Part shown: positions 50,423 through 59,146 of the stretch, in pieces | Layout of the letters: each line of letters opens with the position of its first letter | Numbering within the stretch: the stretch's first letter is position 1 | Virus record (IMG/VR): IMGVR_UViG_3300003635_000001 | Span: 1 to 64,000 of that record | Direction: 5' to 3' (one strand) | From: a virus | DNA: 64,000 bases | The notes under the pieces: model-generated | The model's input: the letters and a program-made list of their open reading frames with translations, nothing else | Told to the model about the DNA's origin: nothing | The model's database searches: none | Translations under genes and position numbers: made by a program

Positions 50423-50811
50423 GGAAAGCAGTCAGGGGCGGACGGGAAACTGACGACCCGTCGTTGCTCCTATACCGCCGAGAGGTAATCGAAACCATGC
50501 TCGTAAAGGAAGCCGGATTCACGCTACGTGACATTAGGGGTACTACGAGTCGCAACACCGAGCGGCGACCGCGTACCGATTTCCTCGCTTCCGTCCGACG
50601 CTGGTGTCCGTACCTCGAAGACCCGGAACCCATCGTTGTGGAAACCGTCGAAAAGGAACCCGGAATGAGCGAACAAGAGGTGCTTCGGTTCCTGACGTAC
50701 CACGACGAAATGGAAGAAATCAAACAAGAAGAACAGGAAGACGCACAGCGAGAAGCCCGCCGGAAAAGTGGTAATCTCGGGGAGAACTCCCCGTCCCGAG
50801 GTAACTTCTAA
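50410..50811 (+). CDS. Tail assembly chaperone extension (T-type), reached by -1 frameshift
   Basis: The frame is open from just after a stop at 50407-50409 to 50811, and lacks a good start: only TTG 50464 or a late ATG at 50497. After slippage at 50413-50419 it continues from codon 50419 for 130 residues, giving a 270-residue fusion with the upstream gene. Its helical, charged content (YRREVIETMLVKEAGFTLRDI, SEQEVLRFLTYHDEMEEIKQEEQ, in parts) and the place directly before the tape measure match the lambda T domain, which binds the tape measure during tail assembly. Confidence 0.78.
   Translation, partial: RGKLRKAVRGGRETDDPSLLLYRREVIETMLVKEAGFTLRDIRGTTSRNTERRPRTDFLASVRRWCPYLEDPEPIVVETVEKEPGMSEQEVLRFLTYHDEMEEIKQEEQEDAQREARRKSGNLGENSPSRGNF
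50413..50419 (+). other. Slippery heptamer GGGAAAT for programmed -1 frameshift
   Basis: In the frame of the upstream gene the codons are gaG GGA AAT TAA, so G-GGA-AAT is an X-XXY-YYZ site immediately before the stop. It differs by one base from the lambda G-T heptamer (GGGAAAG). The downstream frame lacks a proper start and is open across the site. Confidence 0.8.
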
Positions 50812-52646
50812 TGGTCAGTATCGGCACTCTCGAATGGAAGGTCAAAGTAGACAACGCTGGGAAGGCTAAAGAGCAAGCCCAGCAGGTCGAAGAGAAGGTC
50901 AACGACGCCAAAGACGCCGCCGAGGGTGCTGACGAGAAGACACGCCAGTACAGCGAAGGCATGAGTCGCATGGCCGACGCGAAGCAACGCGCTGGCCGTG
51001 TCACTGACAAACTGAACGCGAAGATGGGATTCTTCGGGTCGGCCTTGTCGGGAGTCATTTCGACGCTCGCTGGCCTCATTGGCGGACTGACGGCGCTGAA
51101 GGCTCTGATTCTTGGGGCGGGTATAGCCGCCGCTGTCGTGGCTATGGCTATCGCCTTCAAGGAGAACTTCGGCGGTATGCGCGAACACGTCATGGGGTTT
51201 GTCAATTGGATTCAGGGAGCGCTGGAAACCCTGAAATCGACAGCCCTCGCCATATGGAATAATTTCGTAAGCGGATTTAAGGAAGGGGGCGGGTCTATCG
51301 CGGATTTAGAGACTATCTTCGCCGGAGTCCTTGACGGTATCACACAGGGGCTTCAGGCGTTTTGGTCTATGTTCGGCCCCATTATCTCTTCCGTAGGCGG
51401 AGTTCTGGTCGAACTCGCCGGAGTTGTGGGGAAGGTAGTAGGGGGTATCGTCAACTGGCTTGCTGAAATGGAACGCGAGTCGCAAATGATTACGAAGATT
51501 GTCGGTTGGGTGACAGCCCTAATCGCTACCTTCGCCGCCGCATGGGCTATAGTTCAGGTACTCGCGGCTATTGCGTCCGGGGCTATTGCACTTGTGAGTG
51601 CCGCCGGTACGCTCTTGAGCGGACTCGCTACCCTAATCTCCGTATTTGGAACTGTCATTTCTGTAATCGGGACAGTTGTGAGTGCGGTCGGGACGATTAT
51701 TGCCGCTCTGAACCCAGTTTCACTCGCAATCCTCGCTATCGTTGCGGTGATAGTGGCGTTCTACGTCGCGTTCAAGACGAATTTCCTCGGAATCCGTGAC
51801 ATTACGATGAACGTCATTGACGCGATTAAGGGCGCGTTCAATGGGTTCATGAGTTGGTTGGGGAGTGTCGGAAACACTCTCTACAACTTGTTCGTTCAGC
51901 CCTTCGTTGACATTTACAACAAAATCGTCGGTAACTCATTGATTCCCGACCTTGTGAACGGAATCAAGAGCGTCATTACCGGTGCTGTCGGTATGATTAA
52001 GGGAGCGATTCAAGCGGTTATCGACGTAATTCTCGCTCCGTTCAAAGCCCTGTTGAACGGTGGTCAGGCGATTGCTGGTATCGTCGGGGGAGCGATGGAC
52101 GCCGCGAAAAACGCTATCAGTGGGGCCGTGGGGGCTGTCTCAAGTGCGGTTGGAAGTGTGACCGGGGCAATCACCAGTGGATTCCAAGGCGCTCTGGATA
52201 CTGTGAGCGGAGTTGCGTCCAGTATTGGGGACGCGGCCTCTGACGCTGTAGGAGCGGCACAGGACGCCGCTGGGGCCGCCGCTGACGCCGCTGGGGGCGC
52301 TGTGGACACCGCCAGCAACGCCGCTTCGGGAGCGGTTGACACTGTTAGTAGCGGTTTGTCTTCGGCTGGTGATATGGTCGGACTTGACTCCGGTGGTATC
52401 GTTAAGAAAGAAGGAGTGGCGAAAATCCACAAAGGAGAGGCTGTTGTTCCGGCTGACGTGACGAAAGAGGTTATGCGAGAAGGCACAGGTCAAGGCGGCG
52501 GTCAGGAAATTGTCGTCAACGTGGGCGGTATCGAAGTTGGCGACCAGTCCCTTGACCTGTCAAAACTGACCCGGCGGGAAATGAAGGAACTGGCCGATAT
52601 GCTGGCCGAGCGGCTGGGTGACGAGGTGAGGAACACAACAATATGA
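50811..52646 (+). CDS. Tape measure protein (611 aa)
   Basis: The N-terminal 75 residues are a charged coiled coil (VDNAGKAKEQAQQVEEKVND). Several long hydrophobic stretches follow (SGVISTLAGLIGGLTALKALILGAGIAAAVVAMAIA; WVTALIATFAAAWAIVQVLAAIASGAIALV, in parts) and an Ala/Gly/Val-rich repetitive region. This is the usual composition of tape measures that set tail length and may help DNA cross the membrane. A helical C-terminus ends with an acidic tail. At 611 residues it predicts a fairly short tail for a siphovirus. It overlaps both neighbours by 1 and 4 bases. Confidence 0.85.
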   Translation: MVSIGTLEWKVKVDNAGKAKEQAQQVEEKVNDAKDAAEGADEKTRQYSEGMSRMADAKQRAGRVTDKLNAKMGFFGSALSGVISTLAGLIGGLTALKALILGAGIAAAVVAMAIAFKENFGGMREHVMGFVNWIQGALETLKSTALAIWNNFVSGFKEGGGSIADLETIFAGVLDGITQGLQAFWSMFGPIISSVGGVLVELAGVVGKVVGGIVNWLAEMERESQMITKIVGWVTALIATFAAAWAIVQVLAAIASGAIALVSAAGTLLSGLATLISVFGTVISVIGTVVSAVGTIIAALNPVSLAILAIVAVIVAFYVAFKTNFLGIRDITMNVIDAIKGAFNGFMSWLGSVGNTLYNLFVQPFVDIYNKIVGNSLIPDLVNGIKSVITGAVGMIKGAIQAVIDVILAPFKALLNGGQAIAGIVGGAMDAAKNAISGAVGAVSSAVGSVTGAITSGFQGALDTVSGVASSIGDAASDAVGAAQDAAGAAADAAGGAVDTASNAASGAVDTVSSGLSSAGDMVGLDSGGIVKKEGVAKIHKGEAVVPADVTKEVMREGTGQGGGQEIVVNVGGIEVGDQSLDLSKLTRREMKELADMLAERLGDEVRNTTI

Positions 52647-53158
52647 GTGACATTTCAGACGCGACAGAGGTAATTATCGCAAAGGCGGGCGAATCGGAAC
52701 CATTTGACACCAGTCAAACGGCGTTCTTCTTGAAGTGTGAGAACGTCGAAGTGAGCGTCGGAAACAATCTCATAGCCCGTGCAATCCTCTCCGCCGCTGG
52801 GGATATTGCCGGTGCTGACCCGGTACTGAACAGCGTTACCTATCAGTTGACCGGTGTCTACCTTCAGGCAATCGAAGACGAAGACTACCCTGACCAACCC
52901 ATCAACGACGCTCCGAGCGGATACTACGCTGACGTAGCCGCTGACGACCACAATCAGCGAATGATGATTGCCCTCAAAGAAGCCACAAAGCAGTGGGGGC
53001 CGGACGCGAACGGCGATATTGACACCCTCGAATGGGACGGTCAGTACATCCCGGTCGTAATAACCTCATTCAGTGCGTCGGAGAGCGCGTCCAGTCCGAA
53101 GCCGGGTATCTACCAAGCGGACATTGAAATGACGCATATCAGCGCCTACGTGGGGTGA
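52643..53158 (+). CDS. Distal tail / baseplate-associated protein (171 aa)
   Basis: The gene has an ATGA overlap with the tape measure. The protein is acidic and beta-rich, with SQTAFFLKCENVEVSVGNNLIARAILSAAGD, VTYQLTGVYLQAIEDED, and an end PGIYQADIEMTHISAYVG, in parts. The order tape measure, this gene, then a hub-like gene is that of distal tail or tail-tip genes. No family is recognised; the role is inferred from position. Confidence 0.6.
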   Translation: MSDISDATEVIIAKAGESEPFDTSQTAFFLKCENVEVSVGNNLIARAILSAAGDIAGADPVLNSVTYQLTGVYLQAIEDEDYPDQPINDAPSGYYADVAADDHNQRMMIALKEATKQWGPDANGDIDTLEWDGQYIPVVITSFSASESASSPKPGIYQADIEMTHISAYVG

Positions 53159-53164
53159 TTAGAC

Positions 53165-54634
53165 ATGGTTCAATGGGATGTAACGGTCGGAAGCGTCACG
53201 CTGGATAGTATCTTCGACGTTTCCTACAACAACGGACGAACGGAAGGACTCGGTGAAGCAACCGTCGTCTGTGGAAACAACACGAATAATAGGGCTATCG
53301 AATCCGGCGACGAAATACAAATCTCGAAGAACGGTACGCTTGATTACCGAGGGTACATTATCGGGAAGCCGACCAAAGCCGGAGCGAGTCGAACAGAGTT
53401 AGAAGTTAAGGCTGTGGATAAGCGGATGGAACTCAAGCACCAGCAGGTCAACCGCGTCTTCTATGAAACCGACACCGGTGAAATCATCCGAAAAATCCTA
53501 AATGAGAAACTGGTTCCGTTCAGTTTCAGCAACGACCTTGGTGAGTTTATCCACAAAGGGGAATCGGCGTCAGAATGGGATACAAACATCCCAAAATCAA
53601 GCGAAGGGGGGATTGTATCTCTCTCACTCGAAAACCAAGGGAGCGATTTCATGTTTTTCGGGTGGCCGAGTGGTTCCGGGTCGCAAGACTCCTATCACGC
53701 GACATACGACTCCGTTCCAACTGACGCAACTGTTGGGGACGGTCAAGTAGACACGTTCTATACCCGATTAGCAATCAACAACAACGGTGGGCCATTTTCC
53801 GCCGAGGTTGACCTACGAGACAACTTCGGAAACAACTATATTTGGTCGTTGGAACTCCCCGAGTCAGGGTTCACAGAATTTGAACTCAAGGCCGAAGACG
53901 CGGTTTCAGACGCCAATATCGGCTCTCCCGTGTCCACAGACCAAACGTTAGAATACCGATTCAGTATTGACGGAACACTCGCCGGAGCGCGAGGGGTGGC
54001 TATCGACTATGCGTCAGCCATTCCCTTTGAAGTAGATAGTCGTGATACTGATATTACCCCCGGTGGTGTGACAGACAGTGGAAATGTCATTACCCGACGA
54101 ATTGAGCGAAGTGCATTTCAGACTCTCAAAGAGTTCGCTGTCGAAGACCAATTTATCTCTTACGTGGACATAGACGACGTTCTACACTACGAGAACGCTG
54201 GTCAGAACACCGCTCGGGAGATTGACTTTTCGAGTACGAATGTCGTTGACGCCGAGTTTAACCGGGATTACCAAGACGTGACGAACAAGGTTACAGTGCA
54301 AGGCGACGGTGATATTCGAGTTACGATTCCACAACCAGATTCGATTGAGTTCTACGGTGTTTCGTCCCGCGACGAACCCATTGTAGACACCGAAATCCAA
54401 ACCGAGGAAGAGGCAATCCGTCGTGGTCGTGGATTCTTGTCGAACAAGGCATGGGACGACGAAGCGTTCAAATTCGTGATTGCTAACACCGAATATGAAT
54501 CTGTTTCGCTCGGTGACGACATACTGGTAAATTGGCCGCCGGAAAATATCGCTGGTACGTTCCAAGTCAGTAACTCCGAGACTGACAAAGACGGACTGGT
54601 GACTATCAGTATCACCAAACGGGGGACGCTCTAA
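53165..54634 (+). CDS. Tail hub / gpD-like baseplate protein (489 aa)
   Basis: The N-terminus reads like phage tail hub proteins: VTLDSIFDVSYNNGRTEGLGEATVVCGN, then DEIQISKNGTLDYRGYIIG and ELEVKAVDKRMEL, in parts. That is an OB/jelly-like start followed by the E-x-x-A-x-D phrase of late-control-D/hub proteins. A beta-rich insertion (about residues 130-310) holds a possible carbohydrate-binding-like unit. The C-terminus returns to hub-like strands (FQVSNSETDKDGLVTISI). Likely forms the central tail-tip hub. TAATG overlap with the next gene. Confidence 0.68.
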   Translation: MVQWDVTVGSVTLDSIFDVSYNNGRTEGLGEATVVCGNNTNNRAIESGDEIQISKNGTLDYRGYIIGKPTKAGASRTELEVKAVDKRMELKHQQVNRVFYETDTGEIIRKILNEKLVPFSFSNDLGEFIHKGESASEWDTNIPKSSEGGIVSLSLENQGSDFMFFGWPSGSGSQDSYHATYDSVPTDATVGDGQVDTFYTRLAINNNGGPFSAEVDLRDNFGNNYIWSLELPESGFTEFELKAEDAVSDANIGSPVSTDQTLEYRFSIDGTLAGARGVAIDYASAIPFEVDSRDTDITPGGVTDSGNVITRRIERSAFQTLKEFAVEDQFISYVDIDDVLHYENAGQNTAREIDFSSTNVVDAEFNRDYQDVTNKVTVQGDGDIRVTIPQPDSIEFYGVSSRDEPIVDTEIQTEEEAIRRGRGFLSNKAWDDEAFKFVIANTEYESVSLGDDILVNWPPENIAGTFQVSNSETDKDGLVTISITKRGTL

Positions 54635-55491
54635 TGCCGGGAGAAGAACTACAAGCCCAGCAGAAACTACAATGGCTGGGATTGAGTAGCGCCGCTGAAA
54701 GCCTGTCGGACGTACAAGAAGAGGTAGAACTACTACAGCAAAATCTTCCTGATTTCAGTACGTTCCTTGACCACCTTCAGAACGGGTACGACTACAACGG
54801 TGACGGAACGAAAGAATCGTTGGATAGTTACCCCTCTTTTGACGATTATCTCGCTGAAGGGTCTGACTCAATCGGTTTCACCACCGACGAAGCCGACTCG
54901 TTCATAGAGAAAATCAAGCAAAACTTTAGCGACGAGGATAGCAGTGGTACTTCCTTTGACGAGTTCAAAGAGTTTGTTATCAACGAAACTGTATCGTTCG
55001 AGTCGATAAAAACCGGCTTCGGAACCAGCACAGAACTCACCAGTGACACAACCACATCCAGTGGTCAGGCGGCGGCGGGTGTTCGATTTCACGAAACTGC
55101 TGGTGTCACCCGAAATGGTGTGAGTGTTCCTGCTGGTACAACCGAAGTGTACGGCAAAGAGGTTCACTTCAGCCAAAGTTCCGCGCCAACTGAAGAGGAA
55201 GAAACTGGTTCTATCGACTTTAAAAATATCTCTACCAGTGACGATTTCCCCTTTATTGACGAAACTGTCACTATCAGCGTGGATATTGAGAATACGCAAA
55301 ACGAAAGTGCTGACGTAGTAGCAACTTTCCTCGAAGACGGAACTCGAATTGACGCAAGAACGCTCCGTGTCGGAGCGAACTCTACTCGATTCATAAGTTT
55401 CGAGATTTCGTATGGAACCATGCAATTCCACGAATACTCAATCAAAAATTCGGACACTGTAAGTGTCCAATGGCAATCGCAAATACTCTAA
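54634..55491 (+). CDS. Tail-tip protein with Ig-like C-terminal domain (285 aa)
   Basis: The N-terminal half is acidic and helical, with a possible Ca-binding-like loop DYNGDGTKESLDSY (residues about 53-66; the D-x-N-x-D-x-x pattern resembles an EF-hand/dockerin loop). The C-terminal half is Ig-like: DETVTISVDIENTQNESADVVATF, LRVGANSTRFISFEISYGTM, in parts. This is a CARDB/BACON style domain known from haloarchaeal surface proteins. Likely a tail-tip or adhesion component. Confidence 0.6.
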   Translation: MPGEELQAQQKLQWLGLSSAAESLSDVQEEVELLQQNLPDFSTFLDHLQNGYDYNGDGTKESLDSYPSFDDYLAEGSDSIGFTTDEADSFIEKIKQNFSDEDSSGTSFDEFKEFVINETVSFESIKTGFGTSTELTSDTTTSSGQAAAGVRFHETAGVTRNGVSVPAGTTEVYGKEVHFSQSSAPTEEEETGSIDFKNISTSDDFPFIDETVTISVDIENTQNESADVVATFLEDGTRIDARTLRVGANSTRFISFEISYGTMQFHEYSIKNSDTVSVQWQSQIL

Positions 55492-55498
55492 TTCAACA

Positions 55499-56488
55499 AT
55501 GACTAAACGCATTGACCAATTCGTATCTGAAAACCGTGAAAGTGTCAAGCGGCTGGACTCCACATTCATTCCAATATCCGGTCAGCGGAGTTCCAACTAC
55601 ACGTTTAGCGGAAATCAGTTCGAGATTGTCACCTCGGTCAGAGTCTACACCCGCGACCTAAACGAGTCGCTAATCAGCGGCCACCCCAATGGAAGCCGTC
55701 ATGGGTCAGGTCAGGGAGATTCCGGCGACTTTCGGGGTTCTTGGACACTGGTGGAAGACGTAGAAAACAGCGAAAAATTCGTCACTGACGGACGAAATAT
55801 CGTAGCAGAAGGGCTTGCGGGTCAATCCGAAGCAGTTATCGGAAAAATCTCTGTTGGAAGTGGTACAACAGACGCCACTATCAATGACTCGTCTTTAGAA
55901 ACACCAAGTGCGACTACGTTCGCATATCCGAATCCCGGTGATTCCAGCAACGAGTCAACTGCTGAAGGAATTTTCCTCTTCCAAGAATACGGAGATACTT
56001 TTTCGGAGTTCGGTGCTAAAAGTCGGGCTGGCGACCTATACAACCGTATTACGACGGATACGCTCAATCCGTCGAACGAAAAAGAACTCCGTGTCGAAAT
56101 TGATTTCGAGGTGACAAACGACACGACAGGCACTTCGGTCATAACAGACGTTGGTCAAAATCGGGTAGCCGACTCCCTACGCGCTCTTGATACGGCTATT
56201 GGGCTGAACTCTATCGCATTTGGCACAGGAACAACCGAACCCACCGCGTCTGATACCGCACTGGAAAATGAAGTGTTTGAGAAAAACGCCCAACGACTAC
56301 TCTCGTCTGAAACAGTCACGGCCAACATGGTTGTTTTCCAACAACAGCCCTCTTCCCAGCCACACGATATTTCCGAGATAGGGGTATTCGACTCAAGTGG
56401 CAATATGCTTTGGCGAGCAACTGTAGACCCGTTCGAGAAAACCAGCAACGTAGAGTTTACGACGAACGTCTCGTTCCGAATTAGATAA
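55499..56488 (+). CDS. Tail fibre / tail-tip structural protein (329 aa)
   Basis: ATG 55499 follows CTCTAATTCAACA and is eight bases after the previous stop. The protein is beta-rich, Ser/Thr/Asn-rich, with LAGQSEAVIGKISVGSGTTDATINDSSLE and a second, similar unit RALDTAIGLNSIAFGTGTTEPTASDTALE, shown in parts. The 'I-x-F/V-G-S/T-G-T-T-x-x-T-x-x-D-x-x-L-E' phrase is common in phage tail-fibre subunits, and here it occurs twice, as an internal repeat. The phrase SEIGVFDSSGNMLWR is also typical. Converges with a minus-strand gene after eight bases. Confidence 0.68.
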   Translation: MTKRIDQFVSENRESVKRLDSTFIPISGQRSSNYTFSGNQFEIVTSVRVYTRDLNESLISGHPNGSRHGSGQGDSGDFRGSWTLVEDVENSEKFVTDGRNIVAEGLAGQSEAVIGKISVGSGTTDATINDSSLETPSATTFAYPNPGDSSNESTAEGIFLFQEYGDTFSEFGAKSRAGDLYNRITTDTLNPSNEKELRVEIDFEVTNDTTGTSVITDVGQNRVADSLRALDTAIGLNSIAFGTGTTEPTASDTALENEVFEKNAQRLLSSETVTANMVVFQQQPSSQPHDISEIGVFDSSGNMLWRATVDPFEKTSNVEFTTNVSFRIR

Positions 56489-56496
56489 GAAAGCGG

Positions 56497-57402
56497 CTAC
56501 CCTTCGAGGTCAACGTCGCCTTCGAGGTTCACGTCTTCACTGTCGCCTTCCGTCTTCGGAGAGTCCGTGTCACCGCCGTCAGACCCTTCCTCGGCGTCGG
56601 TCGCGTCTTCGCCACCTTCCTCGGGGTTGTAACCGTCAGCGTCCGTCGTCACACCGTCTTCGTTCGCCTTCCGAGCGACCATAGCACGTCGGGCCGCGTC
56701 AGTCGCAATCTTCTCCCGAACCGTGTTCAGCACGTCTCGGTCGATTGCCGACTCGCTGTAGATAGTGCGAACGAACTTCGTAATGTCACCGTAGACCTTC
56801 TCGAAGACCTGTTCTCGCACCGCGCTCGGACTCTTCGGGAGTTCACTTGCCTCTTCGACCAGCGAATCAACGCCAACGTCGTCAGAGGCTTCCTTGGCGA
56901 GCGTAGACGCTTGCTTACCGGGAGCGAGTTCCGACATGGGAACGTCGCGCTCGAAGCGCTCGCGGACGCCTTCAGTCCCCTTCTGAATGGCGTCGTGGGT
57001 ACGGTCGCCGCTGGACTCTTCGCGGAGTCCAACTTCAACGTCGCCATGACGAGCGTCCTTGATTAGTTCGCGCATGGCTTCGTCGTCTTCGTCTTCAAGG
57101 TCGATACCGAGACGTGCGATACCAGTTCGCTTGATTACCTCGCCGTCAGTCGTGGGGTCGTCCACCGTCACGCCTTCCACAGAGCCGTCAGATTCGTCCG
57201 TGTCGGATTTCTCCACCTCGTCGGACTCACCGCCCTCGCCAGTAACTCCGACTGACTCACGGTACTGCTGGACAGCCTCATTGGTACTTTCCTTGCGTTG
57301 CTTGACCAGTTCATCGAAGGACGCTTCGTCTACTTCCACGTCTTCGAGTTCAACGTCTTCAATCCCGTCAGTGGTATTGAAGTGTGTTTTGTCGCTACTC
57401 AT
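56497..57402 (-). CDS. Very acidic hypothetical protein (301 aa)
   Basis: Start ATG at 57402 is preceded by a good TATA box. About the first 95 and last 60 residues are low-complexity D/E/S/G-rich. The middle part is helical (DEAMRELIKDARHGDVEV, SAVREQVFEKVYGDITKFVRTIYSES, DVLNTVREKIATDAARRAMVARKAN). It converges with the tail operon with almost no gap. No family is recognised. It may be an early regulator or DNA mimic, as very acidic viral proteins sometimes are, but that is speculation. Confidence 0.55.
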   Translation of the reverse strand: MSSDKTHFNTTDGIEDVELEDVEVDEASFDELVKQRKESTNEAVQQYRESVGVTGEGGESDEVEKSDTDESDGSVEGVTVDDPTTDGEVIKRTGIARLGIDLEDEDDEAMRELIKDARHGDVEVGLREESSGDRTHDAIQKGTEGVRERFERDVPMSELAPGKQASTLAKEASDDVGVDSLVEEASELPKSPSAVREQVFEKVYGDITKFVRTIYSESAIDRDVLNTVREKIATDAARRAMVARKANEDGVTTDADGYNPEEGGEDATDAEEGSDGGDTDSPKTEGDSEDVNLEGDVDLEG

Positions 57403-57430
57403 ACTCTATGATAAGGTTATTGTGAGCGCC

Positions 57431-57438
57431 ATATAATT
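57431..57438 (-). promoter_or_regulatory. TATA box for the minus-strand acidic protein gene
   Basis: On the minus strand AATTATAT lies about 30-36 bases before the ATG at 57402, the distance expected for a near-leaderless archaeal transcript. It sits in the 54-base gap after the stop of the next minus-strand gene. Confidence 0.55.
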
Positions 57439-57456
57439 CTTCGCTCGTAAAACGGC

Positions 57457-57789
57457 TTAAGTCGCCTCTTCAGCCCACGAAAGGTAGTCCTGAAACCACG
57501 GTCTGACAACGAGTACAGGACATTTCTTTGGCGGATTGCTGATACGTAATTCTTCGATTTCCGACCGTGGCAACCCCAGCACGCCAATAGGGGTATTACT
57601 TGACGCGGCTACCTCGAAGTGATACTCGTCCACCTTGACCATTATATCGTCTTCCTGCTCCCCGGTCGGATACAGTTCCCACTGTAGTTCGAGGAACGTT
57701 TGTTCGTTGACAACTGGTTCGTTCTCTCTCACTGTTTCAACCTGAAACTCGGATAACAGGTAGCCGTTATTCCACGGTTCGAGGTGCAT
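57457..57789 (-). CDS. Small hypothetical protein (110 aa)
   Basis: The protein is acidic with several Trp/Tyr (MHLEPWNNGYLL, LELQWELYPTGEQEDD) and a C-terminal RPWFQDYLSWAEEA. A copy of the dispersed motif (57586-57597) is read on this strand as NTPIG. No family is recognised. It is transcribed away from the AT-rich region at 57790-58067, which probably holds its promoter. Confidence 0.5.
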   Translation of the reverse strand: MHLEPWNNGYLLSEFQVETVRENEPVVNEQTFLELQWELYPTGEQEDDIMVKVDEYHFEVAASSNTPIGVLGLPRSEIEELRISNPPKKCPVLVVRPWFQDYLSWAEEAT

Positions 57790-58067
57790 TCGTTATTACC
57801 CATACTGTGAGAGGCACTATGCCACTATGTACCTTGGGTCGCCTGTCCCTTATCATAATAACTTTATAGTAGTATAGTATAATTGCTGTTGCTGTAGCGG
57901 GGCGGTTCTAATATACAGTAGGCCCTATAGTATATACTATATTATATATTATATACGATAATACAACCAATAACAGTTGATACTACGATATACAACCACT
58001 ATAGGTTGAACAGCACAGCAACCGCTACCGCAAGAGTACAAACGATAATTATGGCTAAAAACAGAGC
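57790..58067. other. AT-rich palindromic region, candidate replication origin
   Basis: This is 278 bases without a gene. It contains a perfect 16-base palindrome TATAGTATATACTATA (about 57937-57952) in a longer run of TA-rich sequence, GGTTGTAT-type direct repeats on the minus strand (CAACC at 57964 and 57993), and an imperfect inverted repeat: TTGCTGTTGCTGT (57883-57895) against ACAGCACAGCAA (58010-58021). Low melting stability flanked by inverted repeats, next to RadA and the replication operon, fits an origin. Promoters for the minus-strand genes may also lie here. Confidence 0.45.
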
Positions 58068-58973
58068 CTATACGTCTTTCATGGACTCAAGGCCAGTTCC
58101 AGTGATATTGACGTGGAACTCAATATCACCCACTTCCGGGTGGTTGGTGATATTAGCCTTACTGAACGAACCTTGGGCGTTCTTCATTTTCAGGAAGTAG
58201 TTGACCGAGTGGTGGAACAGCGACCCGCCGTAGGTATTGTTCGCGCCACCGTAGGCCGAAGGGTTCCCGTAGACCTGTGCGGTCATGAGAACCGGCACTT
58301 CCAGATACTCGGCCATTTGCTCAATCTTCTGTAGGTGACGACCCATAATCTTCGAGCGGGTCTGTAGGTCGCCACGGTTCTCGAACTCGTCCGATAGGCG
58401 GAAGCGTGCGGTGAACGAGTCGATAACGACGAGGGCGCAATCCTCGAAGTGTTCGCTCACCTTGCCGTAGGCCATTTCTTGCTGTTCAAGGTCGTATGCC
58501 TTGACACGATGAATCAGGTTTAACGTATTTTCGTCATTCGCCATACTCTGTAACCGAGACGGGCTGTATCGGTTTCGCTCCGTTTCAATGTAGACAACGG
58601 GCTGTCCAGTGGCTTCGGCGGCGGCGACGAGAGCCTGAAACGTGACCTGTGTCTTCCCCGCACCGGACTCACCAGAGATAGCGACGACGTTGCCCTGTTG
58701 CCAGCCACCGTCAATCGTTTCGTCCAGCACGTCCATGCCCGTGGTGATATTGTCTTTTGATTCGTACTCTTCGACTACTTCGTCCCCAGTCTGGACGATT
58801 ACGGCGTTCTGTTTCGCACGCCGGATGATTTTGTCAGCCTTGTTGTCCGACATACCCTCGTCCGACAGGTGTTCGACTGTCGTCTGTGCGAGTTCGTCTA
58901 CGCTGGATATGCCAGCCGATTCGAGTCGTTCTTCGGTGACGCCGCCGACACCTTTCAAATCTCCGAGTTCCAT
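58068..58973 (-). CDS. radA: RadA-like recombinase (301 aa)
   Basis: The start is placed at ATG 58973 because the conserved N-terminal domain begins there (MELGDLKGVGGVTEERL); an upstream GTG would add unconserved residues. Residues 1-55 form the helix-hairpin-helix domain. The RecA core shows Walker A GESGAGKT (101-108) and Walker B ALVVIDS (about 180-186). Further landmarks are VYIETERNRYSPSRL, and YGNPSAYGGANNTYGG in the L2-like region. It is slightly shorter than cellular RadA (about 340). It forms recombination filaments on single-stranded DNA and probably supports recombination-dependent replication or repair. Confidence 0.88.
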   Translation of the reverse strand: MELGDLKGVGGVTEERLESAGISSVDELAQTTVEHLSDEGMSDNKADKIIRRAKQNAVIVQTGDEVVEEYESKDNITTGMDVLDETIDGGWQQGNVVAISGESGAGKTQVTFQALVAAAEATGQPVVYIETERNRYSPSRLQSMANDENTLNLIHRVKAYDLEQQEMAYGKVSEHFEDCALVVIDSFTARFRLSDEFENRGDLQTRSKIMGRHLQKIEQMAEYLEVPVLMTAQVYGNPSAYGGANNTYGGSLFHHSVNYFLKMKNAQGSFSKANITNHPEVGDIEFHVNITGTGLESMKDV

Positions 58974-59146
58974 ACATCCGTGATTCGGCTTCGAGCGGGT
59001 TAGTTCTTTGGATGAAATCACGACAGTAGGGATAATGATAGCGAGAGACGGGTAAACTCGGGTTTACGAACTGGCGTCGATTGAATCTATGAATAATCCC
59101 ATCCGAAAACACTATATGCCTACGTGGAATACATGGAAACGCGACA
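58974..59146. promoter_or_regulatory. Divergent promoter/operator between radA and the replication operon
   Basis: Plus strand: ACTATATG at 59111-59118, about 30 bases before ATG 59147, is a good TATA box. The centre holds a perfect inverted repeat GTAAAC-TCGG-GTTTAC (59052-59067). Nearer radA lies a motif variant AGTAGGGATAAT (59025-59036), about 52 bases before the radA start on its strand. The layout suggests joint control of both transcription units by one dimeric repressor. Confidence 0.5.

Noticed and set aside
50464-50811. TTG 50464 as an independent start of the gene before the tape measure
   Set aside because: The frame is open upstream across a phase-correct slippery heptamer, and TTG has no ribosome-binding site, so the -1 frameshift fusion is the better model.
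56377-56388. Motif copy in the tail gene considered as independent evidence for the DNA motif
   Set aside because: Here the sequence encodes S-E-I-G-V-F-D, a phrase common in phage tail proteins, so protein selection could explain this copy. I keep it in the list but give it little weight.
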